Counted from the stretch's first letter, positions 42,811-52,771 are shown. The stretch is 64,000 nt of DNA from JAFAMB01 sp963775805 (GCA_963775805.1 CAVZKG010000004.1:434001-498000), one strand, 5' to 3'. Notes: generated by a model not told the origin, from the sequence alone. Numbers and translations: made by a program.

Positions 42811-44358
42811 ATGACCGACAAAATATCTTTAAATCCGCTGCTCCAAGGGCTCACTAGCCGGGCAATGCCGGAACCTTGTTCCGTTGTCATTTTTGGCGCA
42901 ACCGGAGACTTGACTCACAGAAAACTTGTCCCGGCTCTCTACAACTTGGCAGCTGACGGCGATTTGCCGCCTGGGCTGAGTGTTGTCGGATTCGCCCGCA
43001 GAGACAAGAATGACGAGATCTTTCGCACCGAACTTGAGACGGCAGCAAAGAAGTTCTCCAGGCAGACGATCAATGACGATCTCTGGAAGAATTTTTCGAG
43101 CGCGATCTATTATCACCGTAGCGAGTTTGGGGATGCTGATGGATATCGACGCCTCGGGGAACGGCTGAATCAGCTGGATAAAGACCGAGGGACGCGCGGG
43201 AATCGGCTTTTCTACTTGTCCGCCGGACCGGATCAATTCGAGAATATTCTAACGAATTTGAAGAGTTCTGGCCTCACGACACCTCCAGAGGGAGGATGGG
43301 CCCGAGTGATCGTGGAGAAACCGTTCGGAACGGATCTGAAATCCGCGACGCATCTCAATGCGACGGTTAGCAATTCATTTGCCGAGGATTCCACTTTTCG
43401 CATCGACCATTTCCTCGGGAAAGAGACCGCCCAGAACATCATGGTCTTGCGGTTCGCGAACTCAATTTTCGAGCATCTCTGGAATCACCGCTACATCGAT
43501 CACGTTCAGATTACGGCAAGCGAGCAACTCGGGATAGAGAATCGTGCCGGGTATTACGAAGGGACAGGCGCCCTGCGGGACATGGTCCAGAATCATTTGC
43601 TGCAACTTCTGTGTCTGATCGCGATGGAACCGCCCACCGATCTTAGTGCCGATTCCATTCGGGACGAGAAAGTCAAGGTACTCCGGTCGCTGCGCCGGAT
43701 CACGAATGAGGATGTGGCAATGCACGTTGTCCGGGGTCAGTACGGGGCCGGGTCGATAAACGGTCAGGCTGTCGGCGGATATCTGGATGAAAAAAACGTA
43801 AATCCGAAGTCGCTCACCGAGACCTACGTTGCTCTGAGGATTCTGATTGATAATTGGCGATGGGCGGACGTTCCATTTTACGTCCGGGTCGGCAAACGGC
43901 TGCCAAAAGGTGGAACGGAGATTGGGATCCATTTTAAAAACGCCCCCGGCGTACTGTTTAATCGAGATCGAGAAGGGGTGCGTGACGGTTCCCAAAACGT
44001 GCTCGTGATACGTATACAGCCGGACGAAGGTGTCTCGCTTCGAATGCAATCGAAGGTTCCAGGCGCGAATGTTCGGATTCAGCCGGTGAAAATGGACTTC
44101 CGTTACGGCACTTCATTTGGAAAGGCGAGTCCGGAGGCGTACGAACGACTTCTCCTGGATGCGATGGCTGGAGATGCGACGCTTTTTGCGCGAAGAGATG
44201 AAGTCGAGGAAGCATGGAAATTCATCGACGATATTGAGGACGGTTGGCACTCGGGGGCGAATCAATCCGGCCTATTTCGTTATCCTTCCGGAAGTTGGGG
44301 GCCGAGCGAGGCCGACCAACTTATCGAAAACGACGGGAGGGCTTGGCGGCGATTTTGA
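42811..44358 (+). CDS. zwf: Glucose-6-phosphate dehydrogenase
   Basis: A 515-residue enzyme, the first of the oxidative pentose phosphate pathway, making 6-phosphogluconolactone and NADPH. The NADP site VVIFGATGDLTHRKLVPALY, the substrate/active region FRIDHFLGKETAQNIMVLRF and the EQLGIENRAGYYE segment are intact. ATG 42811 has GGAAGGCGG ahead. It is followed by opcA, as in actinobacteria and cyanobacteria. Confidence 0.96.
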   Translation: MTDKISLNPLLQGLTSRAMPEPCSVVIFGATGDLTHRKLVPALYNLAADGDLPPGLSVVGFARRDKNDEIFRTELETAAKKFSRQTINDDLWKNFSSAIYYHRSEFGDADGYRRLGERLNQLDKDRGTRGNRLFYLSAGPDQFENILTNLKSSGLTTPPEGGWARVIVEKPFGTDLKSATHLNATVSNSFAEDSTFRIDHFLGKETAQNIMVLRFANSIFEHLWNHRYIDHVQITASEQLGIENRAGYYEGTGALRDMVQNHLLQLLCLIAMEPPTDLSADSIRDEKVKVLRSLRRITNEDVAMHVVRGQYGAGSINGQAVGGYLDEKNVNPKSLTETYVALRILIDNWRWADVPFYVRVGKRLPKGGTEIGIHFKNAPGVLFNRDREGVRDGSQNVLVIRIQPDEGVSLRMQSKVPGANVRIQPVKMDFRYGTSFGKASPEAYERLLLDAMAGDATLFARRDEVEEAWKFIDDIEDGWHSGANQSGLFRYPSGSWGPSEADQLIENDGRAWRRF

Positions 44359-44396
44359 GAAGAAGTTGTCAGTTGGGGGCGGCTGGGCGCAGGGTG

Positions 44397-44470
44397 GAAA
44401 GTCGCATCAAAATAAAAGTCGCATCAAAATAAGTCGTATAGGACATATGGGTCGTATAGGACGTATAGCG
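44397..44470. repeat. Short direct repeats between zwf and opcA
   Basis: AGTCGCATCAAAATAA occurs twice in succession, then GTCGTATAGGACATAT and GTCGTATAGGACGTAT. A GTTGTCAG-type unit lies just before, at about 44365. Confidence 0.65.
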
Positions 44471-44508
44471 CACTGGAAGGATGTCGTTCGTAGGTAGTTA
44501 TCTCCGAT

Positions 44509-45555
44509 ATGCCTGAAATTGAGGAACTCGTTCGAGGGACACCCGTAGAGGTCTCCCAGATTAACCGGAAACTCAATGAGCTCTGGAAACAGGAGGCTGA
44601 CGTATTGACCCGGGCCTCGCTCGTTAACTTTGCGGTTTATAGTGAGGCTCCGGACGCTTTAAGCGCGAATACCGAGCTGATGGCGGAAGTCACGCAAGAA
44701 AATGCATGCAGGGTTATTCTGTTGGCGGCAAATCGTGCTGCAATCAAGCAGCGAGTCCAAGCATGGATCAGTGTCCATTGCCATCTGTCCGGGGCCGGCA
44801 CGAAGCAGGTTTGCAGCGAACAAATCGCCTTCCTCTTGGACGGGGATAGCCCCGACCTGATCAGAAATCTGCTCTTCAGCCACCTGGACTCGGATCTACC
44901 ACTTTATCTTTGGTGGCAGGGACAGTTTTCGAACCAGATCGATCAACAACTCTGGCGATGGGTTGACCGTTTCTTCTTTGACAGCCACTCCTGGAGAGAA
45001 CCGGCTCAGCAGATCAAGATTCTGCGCGGCTCAGTCGCATCAGCTGGCGCGCGTTGTGTGTTGTGCGATTTAAACTGGCGTCGTTTGATCTATTTCAGAC
45101 TCGCCGTGGCGCAAATGTTTGATCATCCGTGGGCGACACAACGCATCGGTTCAATTCGCGAACTGTCGATTTTTCATAACCCGGAATATTGGACCACTGC
45201 GGTTTTGTTCGTTTGCTGGCTCGCGGCGCAACTGGGATGGGAGTTGGAGGAAAAGAGCGATTTCGAGTACCGGTTCAAATCCGTCAAATCGGGATCCCTT
45301 GTTGTGGTTAAACTCGAAGGACTTCCCGGACCATGGATCCGAGAGATTAAAATCAAACTGGACGATGGAAGACTGGAAGTGAAAAGAGGACGCGATTTTC
45401 TCGAGACATCGTTCAAGGGTGAGTTGAATCTCACTCAGATGCTTCCCGTCGGAGGAACTTCGCTGCGAGCGCTGTTGCAGGAAGAACTGAGCAGAGGTGG
45501 CGAGCATCGGACCTATCTTGAGGCCTTGAAAATTGCCGAAAAACTTTGGGAGTAG
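44509..45555 (+). CDS. opcA: Glucose-6-phosphate dehydrogenase assembly protein OpcA
   Basis: A 348-residue OpcA-family protein with the typical N-terminal part (EVSQINRKLNELWKQEAD, RASLVNFAVY), RVILLAANR, and the central DSDLPLYLWWQGQF followed by VDRFFFDSHSW. OpcA activates or assembles Zwf in cyanobacteria and actinobacteria. It lies 150 bp after zwf in the same direction. Regulation of Zwf by redox state is possible but not shown. Confidence 0.88.
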   Translation: MPEIEELVRGTPVEVSQINRKLNELWKQEADVLTRASLVNFAVYSEAPDALSANTELMAEVTQENACRVILLAANRAAIKQRVQAWISVHCHLSGAGTKQVCSEQIAFLLDGDSPDLIRNLLFSHLDSDLPLYLWWQGQFSNQIDQQLWRWVDRFFFDSHSWREPAQQIKILRGSVASAGARCVLCDLNWRRLIYFRLAVAQMFDHPWATQRIGSIRELSIFHNPEYWTTAVLFVCWLAAQLGWELEEKSDFEYRFKSVKSGSLVVVKLEGLPGPWIREIKIKLDDGRLEVKRGRDFLETSFKGELNLTQMLPVGGTSLRALLQEELSRGGEHRTYLEALKIAEKLWE

Positions 45556-45610
45556 CTCGAAAAAGCACTGTTGTTGTACAGTATCGCTCCAGTTCCCCGC
45601 CTACTAACCG

Positions 45611-46858
45611 ATGAAAACAGTTACTTCCCTCAAAGCAGTTGAATCAAACGTACGCTCTTTGGTTGATGCCGCTCTGGAAGAGAGCGGTGGACTCCTTCGA
45701 TTGGCACCCTGCTGGGTTCCAAGATCATTCTTGCAACCGGGTCGCAGACTGAAACTGCATTCGGACGATCTTTACGCCTACGGCCTGAATCGCGGGGGGA
45801 TCGACGAACGCTGGTTCGCTTCAACAACGATCGCGGCGAACGAGAATCGAACACCGGATGAAGGTCTTAGCTATTGCGTGTTTGGCGATAGCCGTTTCAC
45901 CCTTGCCAATGCGGTGGAAGAAACCGGCGCCCAGCTAATTGGCGATGCGCTCTGGCAGAAGTATCAGCGGTGGCCGGTGTACTCGAAATTTTTCGATAAC
46001 ATGGGACCGATCCCGCATCATATGCACCAGTTCCAGGAACATGCCCGTCTTGTCGGTCAGGAAGGGAAACCAGAAAGCTATTATTTTCCACCGCAGCACA
46101 ACTACACCGGGAACAATTTTCCCTACACCTTCATGGGGCTAGAACCGGGGACGACAAAGGAAGATGTCAGGCGCTGTCTGGAGAATTGGAACAAGGGAGA
46201 CAATGGAATCCTGGATCTGTCGAAAGCCTATCGTCTTAAGCCGGGGAGCGGTTGGCTGATTGGACCCGGAATCCTGCACGCGCCAGGGTCTTTGTGCACG
46301 TATGAACCGCAATGGGGTTCAGATGTGTTCGCGATGTTTCAGTCCCTGGTGGAAGGACGCGAAGTGCCGCGCGAATTGCTCGTGAAAAATATTCCGCCCG
46401 ATAAACACTTCGATTTGGATTTTATCATTAGCGAATTGGACTGGGAAGCGAACGTTGATCCTTACTTTAAGAACAATCACTACCTGGAACCGGTTCCTGT
46501 GGGTGATTCAGAAGGGTATAAAGATTCCTGGATTGTTTACGGGAAGGTTAACGGCGAACAGCTTTTTACTGCGAAAGAATTGACGGTGGAGCCAGGCGCG
46601 AAGTGTGTCATCCGCGACAATGGGGCATACGGCCTGACTGTGGTGCAAGGGAGCGGGAAAATGAACAAGCTCACGCTCGATTGCCCGAAACTCATCCGGT
46701 TCACGGAGCTCACCGAGGACGAAGTGTTTTGCACGGAATCCGCGGCCAGGGAAGGGGTTACCTTTGAAAACACGAGCGACGTCGAAGACCTGGTTGTCCT
46801 GAGATATTTCGGACCGGACGTCAATCCGGAAGCGCCGGACATAGGAAGTAAGAAGTAA
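45611..46858 (+). CDS. Cupin / phosphomannose-isomerase-like protein
   Basis: A 415-residue protein with a double-stranded beta-helix pattern: GPIPHHMHQFQEHARLVGQE provides several histidines and glutamates suited to a metal site, later SGWLIGPGILHAPGSLCTYE with another His. It resembles class I mannose-6-phosphate isomerase/sugar isomerase cupins, but I cannot name a substrate. It lies after opcA in the same direction, consistent with sugar-phosphate metabolism. Confidence 0.65.
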   Translation: MKTVTSLKAVESNVRSLVDAALEESGGLLRLAPCWVPRSFLQPGRRLKLHSDDLYAYGLNRGGIDERWFASTTIAANENRTPDEGLSYCVFGDSRFTLANAVEETGAQLIGDALWQKYQRWPVYSKFFDNMGPIPHHMHQFQEHARLVGQEGKPESYYFPPQHNYTGNNFPYTFMGLEPGTTKEDVRRCLENWNKGDNGILDLSKAYRLKPGSGWLIGPGILHAPGSLCTYEPQWGSDVFAMFQSLVEGREVPRELLVKNIPPDKHFDLDFIISELDWEANVDPYFKNNHYLEPVPVGDSEGYKDSWIVYGKVNGEQLFTAKELTVEPGAKCVIRDNGAYGLTVVQGSGKMNKLTLDCPKLIRFTELTEDEVFCTESAAREGVTFENTSDVEDLVVLRYFGPDVNPEAPDIGSKK

Positions 46859-46861
46859 GAA

Positions 46862-46992
46862 GGCAGAAGGAAGAAAAAAGTTTCGCGTCGCGGTGAGTCG
46901 CCGGTGATCCATCGGCGGCATTCCCGTTTTGGTTGTTCCCGTTCCCAAGAGACGGCAGGCATGCAGTTTCCGTTTTTCTGCCTTCTTACTTC
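46862..46992. repeat. GAAGNNN heptamers and facing inverted repeat
   Basis: Units GAAGTAA, GAAGTAA, GAAGGCA, GAAGGAA, GAAAAAA run consecutively near 46864-46898. GAAGTAAGAAGGCAGAA has its reverse complement near 46976-46992. It lies between converging genes and could end both transcripts. Confidence 0.7.
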
Positions 46993-48087
46993 TTAATTCT
47001 GCCTTCCCAACGCGAGGCTTCCCAGAATTCGCAAGGTCTGTTCGACGTTGCTCTTCATTGTGTAACGGTGGGCGAGTTCCGAGCATTGCTCACTGGCGGA
47101 TTGGCGGCGTCCCGAGTCAAGCCATTCTTCCAAGGCTTGACGCAGTGCAGGAATGTCGTCAGCGCGTCCGATGATTGTGCCGTGGACCCCCGATTCGATG
47201 ATTTCTGCGAAGCCATTCGTGCCAGTCGTGATGACGGGCAGACCGTATGAAAGTGCTTCAAGGCAAGCATTTGAGAAAGGGTCGTAGACGGTCGGCAAGA
47301 CGAAAAGGTCCATGGCCGTCAGAAGTGATTGCATATCACTGACAGGACCGAGCAACCGTAGTTTTCTCGAGGGAGCGTAAGCCTGCTTTTTTCCTTTTCC
47401 TGCAACAAGCAACTGAACGTTTGGGCTGGAAATTCCATCGACAGCCTGGATGGCGTACTTCAGACCTTTTCGATGCCAACCTGAGCCGGCGAATAATATG
47501 GCGACATCTTTGTCGCGGAGTCCCCAATGTTGACGCATCTCGGTTCGGGATTGCGGTTTTCGCTTGAAGTGCGTATCCGGCAGCCCGTTGTAGACAACGC
47601 TGATTTTCTCGTTGGGATAACCAAAGGCACTCGCGATCTCGTTTTGCACCATGCGCGAATTGGCAATGACATGCCGCGCGCCGCTTTGCTCGAACATGTT
47701 GCGCTCCAACTCCAGAATTTCGCCATGCTTCCGGTTCATGAACCGGAAAGCCGCACGCCAGCGCGGTTCGTGGGCGACGCGACGTTCCAGCCAGAGTTTG
47801 TGGACTCCATCTCCGGCTCGGTAACAATCGCACTCTAGAATTCGTTCGAGACTGTAAAGTGTCTCGTCCGGTTGACCCATGGCTTGCACTGCTTTGGCAA
47901 ACTGTTTCGGACTGGTGGCGCGGACTCGGACAAGTTTCCCATATTGCCACTCCGCCAGAGGCCAATCCGTGGTCGAATAGAGTGTCGCTTGATGCCCTTC
48001 ATCCACGAGCGCCCGGCCAAGTCGCTTGATGTAACTCTCCGCGCCACCGGTATGAGAAAATCCGCGTCGAACCAGGCCAATTTTCAT
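46993..48087 (-). CDS. GT4-family glycosyltransferase (WaaG/RfaG-like)
   Basis: About 364 residues. It begins MKIGLVRRGFSHTGGAESYI, a GT-B acceptor-domain start found in LPS-core WaaG-type enzymes. The C-terminal donor domain carries LFAGSGWHRKGLKYAIQAV, then AMDLFVLPTVYDPFSNACLE with the E-x7-E pattern continuing into ALSYGLPVITTGTNGFAEII. It likely transfers a hexose to lipid A-core. ATG 48087 is preferred over a frame open to 48273, whose added sequence is not family-like. Confidence 0.83.
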   Translation of the reverse strand: MKIGLVRRGFSHTGGAESYIKRLGRALVDEGHQATLYSTTDWPLAEWQYGKLVRVRATSPKQFAKAVQAMGQPDETLYSLERILECDCYRAGDGVHKLWLERRVAHEPRWRAAFRFMNRKHGEILELERNMFEQSGARHVIANSRMVQNEIASAFGYPNEKISVVYNGLPDTHFKRKPQSRTEMRQHWGLRDKDVAILFAGSGWHRKGLKYAIQAVDGISSPNVQLLVAGKGKKQAYAPSRKLRLLGPVSDMQSLLTAMDLFVLPTVYDPFSNACLEALSYGLPVITTGTNGFAEIIESGVHGTIIGRADDIPALRQALEEWLDSGRRQSASEQCSELAHRYTMKSNVEQTLRILGSLALGRQN

Positions 48088-48190
48088 GCAGAAGAAACCA
48101 CTCGAATGACCAAAGAGAACACAAAACAGCAAGATAGCGAGTACAGCGTGTTGCAATACGGGATAGTCCTGAGGAGCCTGGCCTCGCTTT

Positions 48191-48375
48191 ATCGTCCTCG
48201 TTCGGCGTTCACGGTTCGGCGTTCGGCGATTTCGTGGATTCTGCTCAGTGACCCGCGAAGCTTTCGAGAACAATCCGTATTAGGATCGCACCAAGTGTCG
48301 AAGCATCGCCTTAAAACCGCCGAACGCCGAACCGTGAACGCCGAACGCCCAATCGAGTACGAGCGCGAGGACGAT
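48191..48375. repeat. Heptamer-built hairpin element
   Basis: Outer 10-bp inverted repeats (ATCGTCCTCG at 48191, CGAGGACGAT at 48366) enclose a perfect 30-bp inverted repeat at 48199-48228 and 48318-48347 made from units GAACGCC and GAACCGT, with an 89-bp spacer. It looks like a small palindromic mobile or structural element and lies directly before the IS481-like transposase gene. Confidence 0.75.
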
Positions 48376-48440
48376 CACGCGTACGATTCGTTTTGGGATC
48401 GCGCCAGCAGCGAAGCATCGCACCAAAGCCGTTCAAAGCG

Positions 48441-49512
48441 ATGGGGGGAAAGAATTTTCGGGCGCTGTGTAAGGAGTACGGGATCAGTACCAAGACAGGG
48501 TACAAGTGGAAGGAGCGATATTTGAACCGAGGGCCGTTTGGGGTGGTAGAGGAGTCGCGGCGGCCGAAGAGTCAGCCCGAAAGTCTAGGGGAAAGGGAGC
48601 TGTGTGAGATGATCCGGCTCAAGAACGCGCATCCAAACTGGGGCCCAAGAAAGATCCGGGAGTTGTATGTGAGGAAGCACGGGCAAGCAGCGAGTGAGAG
48701 CAGCTTTAAACGGGTACTGGAACGCAGTGGGCTGACGCAAAAACGCAAGCGTAAGCAGGTCAGAGAAAGCGGGCGATTGAGCGCCGGGAGGAGAGCCCAA
48801 GGACCCAACGAAGTGTGGACGGTGGACTTCAAAGGGTGGTGGTGGAATGGGATGGAGCGATGCGAACCGCTGAGCGTGAGGGACGAATATAGCCGCTACG
48901 TGCTGGAATTGCGTGCGGTGGAGAACGCGCGCACGGAGACTGTGCGCAAGCACTTTGAGAGCCTCTTTGAGCGACATGGGCTGCCGGAGGCGATCCGAAG
49001 CGATAACGGCAATCCCTTTGCCAACGTGCAGGCCATCTATGGACTCCAGCCGGCTCTCGGCGTGGTGGGTGGCCCTAGGCATAGAGTTAGAGAGAGGGCG
49101 GCCCGGGCACCCGCAGGACAATGGAGCGCACGAGCGGCTGCATCGAGACATCAGCGTGCAGCTGGAAGGCTGTGGCAAGGGCGAACAGGCCAGTCTGGAT
49201 GTGTGGCGCCAGGAGTTTAACTACCAACGGCCGCACGAAGCCTTAGGGATGCGTTGCCCTGGAGAGATCTACAAGAACTCGAGCCGGCACTACGAGGGAG
49301 GGGTCGAGGAGCTTGACTATGGGCCGATGCCCACGCGGCGAGTCAACAAGAATGGGTGGATCTGCTGGTGCGATCAGAAGCTGTTTTTGAGCTCAAGCCT
49401 GGCAGGATGGTCGGTCGGGTTAAAAGCTGACGCCCAGGAGCGGATCGAAGTCTGGTATGCAAAGATTTTATTGGGCTGGATCGAGCCCTCGAGCGCGAAT
49501 TTTGTTCGGTAG
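48441..49512 (+). mobile_element. IS481-like transposase, frameshifted
   Basis: HTH segment LCKEYGISTKTGYKWKERYL, then an rve-type core: catalytic Asp in VWTVDFKGWWW, Asp in RSDNGNPFA, and Glu in QDNGAHERLHRD, followed by FNYQRPHEALGMRCPGEIY. The frame breaks near 49047 (CTCCAGCC): residues up to NVQAIYGL are in one frame, SRLSAWWVALGIELERG onward in the next. One extra C explains it, so the copy is probably dead unless frameshifting is used. The start is uncertain (ATG 48441 or TTG 48393). Its 3' end meets the IS256-like element. Confidence 0.85.
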
Positions 49513-51156
49513 TGTCAGCTTTTTCGTGTGTGGATCTGTTTTTCTTAGTTCGTTACTGGCTGAAGGTGTGTTGGTTTTAGCGTGTTAAGGTTTGTTAGTC
49601 GAGGGCATCCAGACTTATCCATAATCGCCCCGGGACGGCGTGCTGCGAGAATGCCCGGGACGGGTTCGTGACGTCGCAGCAGCAGGGCGGCCCGGAAAGA
49701 GGCGATTGTGGGTAAGTCGCGTATTGGAGCCAAGGCCCTCCGGAGCCCACGATTTGTCTTTTTTTCCGCCCGATTTTCTCGATCGCAAGATGTTGTATGC
49801 GATTCATTTTTCTTCCCACCCTCAGAGCTCGGCCCCCGAGAAGCGTTCCCCGAATTGGATGGCAAACTGGGCAGCGGCGGCTGTCCAGGTCACAGGCGGT
49901 TTTTGCCACTTTTTGGCTATGTTGCGCAGCACCAGGTAAATGAGCTTGGTCGCCGCTTCGTCGCTGGGGAAGTGCCCTCTGGCCTTGAGCACTTTGCGTA
50001 ACTGCATGTGCAGACTTTCAATGGCGTTAGTGGTGTAAATGATTTTTCTCACCTCCGCCGGAAAATCGAAAAAGGGGATCACTTGCTCCCAGACTCTTCG
50101 CCAGCTCTGGGCAATGGCGGGCAATCGTTTTCCCCAGGGACCGGCGGCAAAGTCCTCCAGCCGTTTGGCTGCCACTTCGGCCGTCTCGGCGTTGTAGATG
50201 CGTTTGAGTTCCCGGGCCACCGGCTGACGCTCTTTCCAATTGCAGAAGGAGAGCGAATTGCGGATCAGATGCACGATGCAAGTCTGCACCCGGCTCTCGG
50301 GGAAGACCGCCGTAATCGCCTCCGGAAATCCTTTCAACCCATCGATCACCGCGATCAGGATGTCCTCGAGCCCGCGATGTTTCTAGCTCGTTCATTACTG
50401 CCAGCCAAAACTTGGCTCCTTCAGTCTGTTGGATCCAGAGCCCTAGTACTTCCTTGGTGCCATCGCGCTGAATACCTAAGGCCAGGTAGACTGCCTTGTT
50501 TTTAACTGTTCCCTCGTCTCGGATCTTGACATCGCAAAGCGTCGAAAAACACCACCGGATACATCCTCTCCAGGGGCCGGCTCTGCCACTCCACGACGTC
50601 TTGGAGCACTGAATCGGTTATCGTGCTGATCAAATCCGCTGAGACCTCCACCTTGTATTGCTCTTCGAGAAAGCTTTGGATCTCTCTAACCGTCATCCCT
50701 TGGCCGTACATGGCGATGATCTTCGAATCAAAACCTCCGAAGCGACGTTGCCCTTTGCGGATGAACTTTGGAGAGAACTCTCCTGTCCGGTCTCTGGGAA
50801 CCTCGATCTCCAAGTTCCCATCCTCACTGACCAGTGTCTTTTTACTGGTCCCGTTGCGATGGTTCTCTCTGGCCTGACCGACTTCGAGCTTGGGCGCCTG
50901 GCCCTTCTCATAGCCAAGATAATGCGTCATCTCGGTTCCAAGCACCCGTTCGTAGAGTCGCTTGGTCAGCTCTTCCATAATCCCTCCAGCGCCGGTCAGG
51001 TCCTCAGGCTTCTGATAATCCTTCAACAGCTCTTCGATGATCGCTGGATCTATCCCTGACTTCTTCGGTTCTTTGGCTCCTTGGCTTTCTTTTTTTGCTT
51101 TGGTCACTTCCATCTCTTTATCTCAGGTTGTGACCCACACACAATTTTTCCGACAC
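49512..51156. mobile_element. IS256-like insertion sequence with imperfect terminal repeats
   Basis: Left end starts GTGTCAGC and the right end, read inward, GTGTCGGA; both have GTGTGTGG plus TC at the same offset, giving 17 of 25 matching bases. They enclose a Mutator-type transposase gene. I find no target-site duplication. The left end coincides with the last bases of the IS481-like gene. Confidence 0.6.
49822..51113 (-). pseudogene. IS256/Mutator transposase, two frameshifts
   Basis: N-terminal part to YPVVFFDALR (first catalytic Asp) is in one frame. KIRDEGTVKNKAVYLALGIQ and the next 40 or so residues are in a second. From HRGLEDILIAVIDGLKGFPE (second Asp) to NAIESLHMQLRK (Glu) it is in a third. 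Breaks lie near 50530 and 50385. Only a joined chain would have all DDE residues, so this copy is inactive. Confidence 0.82.
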
Positions 51157-51351
51157 GCTCGCCGATATCGGCCCGAACAAAACCAACCAAGCCAAGAACA
51201 AAAAGCGAAAGTGCGGCTTAAAAGCCGGATAGAACTAGAGAATGGGGCTCTGCCCCAAACCCCGATTCGGGGGGAACAGTAGAGCGGTCAAAAACAAGCA
51301 ACCTTAAACCAAAAAGTGTTACCTATGTATTGACTGCGCCCTCCAACCCCG
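51157..51351. other. Spacer between IS256-like end and heptamer array
   Basis: Contains GGGGCTCTGCCCC and CCCCGATTCGGGG palindromes near 51245-51278; no gene seen. Confidence 0.4.
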
Positions 51352-51499
51352 GAACCTCGAACCTCGAACCTCGAATCTCGAATCTCGAGCCTCGAACCTC
51401 GAACTCTCGAACTCCGAACTCCGAACTCCGAACTCCGAACTCCGAACTCCGAACGGTGAACGGTGAACCGTGAACCGTGAACCGTGAACGCCGAACGCC
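51352..51499. repeat. Heptamer tandem array, 21 units
   Basis: Consecutive 7-nt units of form GA-A/G-C/T-NNN: seven GAACCTC/GAATCTC/GAGCCTC, one 8-nt unit, six GAACTCC, two GAACGGT, three GAACCGT and two GAACGCC. Right flank GGACGATCACG-A-GTACGA nearly repeats the flank of the 48191-48375 element. Confidence 0.9.
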
Positions 51500-51598
51500 A
51501 CCGGACGATCACGAGTACGAGTATTCTAATGATAAAGACCGCAACCAGAGGGTAGGGGTTTGCGTCGATCGGTATCCGGCGTAACCTTGCAGCGTTTG

Positions 51599-52771
51599 AT
51601 GCAAAAAGAACCGAGTCATGTCCTGTACGCGACCTCTGCCCGGATCGGAGGAATTGGGCTCGATTCAGTTGCGCACGAGACGCTTCGCGGGATTAACAAT
51701 CGGATAGGACTGGCGATCGCCTACGCGAACCGGGCCGGCGATCTTGATCCGGCAAAAATCTTGACGCTTCGATGGCACCCGGTGCGTCTTTTTTCGGGTC
51801 TTGAACGCAAATATTATTACGGAGCGAAGAAGAAGGTCCTGGACCGCGTCGCGAGCCGTTATCTCCGAAAAGGATCCTTCGACCTGTTTCACGGATGGTC
51901 CGGCGAATCAGTGGTCTCACTGCGGACCGCCAAGAAACTTGGTATCCCGTCTGTGCTTGAAATACCAACCTGGCATCGACACAAGGGAAATGTCGTGCCC
52001 CAAAGAACGGACGCAGAGATTCGCATGGAGAGCGCGCCTCTTCCGGAGCGGTGGCTGAATCGCCTTCTCACGAGTCGCCACCAATCGTTGGAAGAATATG
52101 AGCTCGCTGACTTACTCCTGGTTCTCTCGGAGAAAGCGGAGGAAACTTTTCGATTTGCGGGGTTTCCAAAGAGTAAACTTTTCAGGATGTCGCGAGGTGT
52201 GGATACCGAGCGGTTTCGGCCAGGAACTCCACCCCCTGTTTTCCGTGCGTTATTTGTGGGTGCACTGATCAAGCGGAAGGGAGTTCATCTCCTGCTTGAG
52301 GCGTGGAAAAAACTCGCACTTCCTCGAGCGGAGCTTTGGCTCGCGGGGCACCCGCACGCCGAGATCGAGCCCTATCTCACGGGATTGCCGGAGTCGGTGA
52401 AGATACTTGGATTCGATAATCGAGTGGAAGATTTGTATCGGCAGTGCAGCGTTTTTGTTTTTCCGTCCGAGTGCGAAGGAAGTGCGAAAGCGACTTACGA
52501 GGCATCGGCATCGGGACTTGCGCAGATTGTGACGCGTGAATCCGGGGATGTCGTCGTCGACGGGTTAAACGGAATTTTGATTCCGCCCAGGAATGGCGAA
52601 GCGCTGTGCCAAGCGATCCTGCGGCTATACCGTGACCCGGATCTGGCGTTGAAGATGGGCGCCGCTGGAAGGGAGCGAGCGGTCGAGCAATTCACCTGGG
52701 ACCATTTCCGCGACCGGGTTTTGGAGGCGTATCGGGCTGCGATGGCAATTCGCCAGCCGCAACTCGTCTGA
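51599..52771 (+). CDS. GT4-family glycosyltransferase
   Basis: About 390 residues. The GT-B C-terminal domain is clear: ALFVGALIKRKGVHLLLEAW, then VFVFPSECEGSAKATYEASA, LAQIVTRESGDVVVDGLNGI and the PPRNGEALCQAILRLYRDPD end. The N-terminal acceptor half is less conserved. ATG 51599 is chosen; a TTG at 51560 behind GAGGG-like bases is possible. The stop and the next start share a base (TGATG), so it is coupled to the following heptosyltransferase-like gene. LPS or glycolipid synthesis is likely. Confidence 0.8.
   Translation: MQKEPSHVLYATSARIGGIGLDSVAHETLRGINNRIGLAIAYANRAGDLDPAKILTLRWHPVRLFSGLERKYYYGAKKKVLDRVASRYLRKGSFDLFHGWSGESVVSLRTAKKLGIPSVLEIPTWHRHKGNVVPQRTDAEIRMESAPLPERWLNRLLTSRHQSLEEYELADLLLVLSEKAEETFRFAGFPKSKLFRMSRGVDTERFRPGTPPPVFRALFVGALIKRKGVHLLLEAWKKLALPRAELWLAGHPHAEIEPYLTGLPESVKILGFDNRVEDLYRQCSVFVFPSECEGSAKATYEASASGLAQIVTRESGDVVVDGLNGILIPPRNGEALCQAILRLYRDPDLALKMGAAGRERAVEQFTWDHFRDRVLEAYRAAMAIRQPQLV

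Noticed and set aside
49503..51165. Target-site duplication of the IS256-like element
   Set aside because: The bases just outside the two proposed ends do not match over 8-9 bp.
51352..51499. CRISPR array
   Set aside because: The periodic unit is only 7 nt with no spacers and no cas genes are present.
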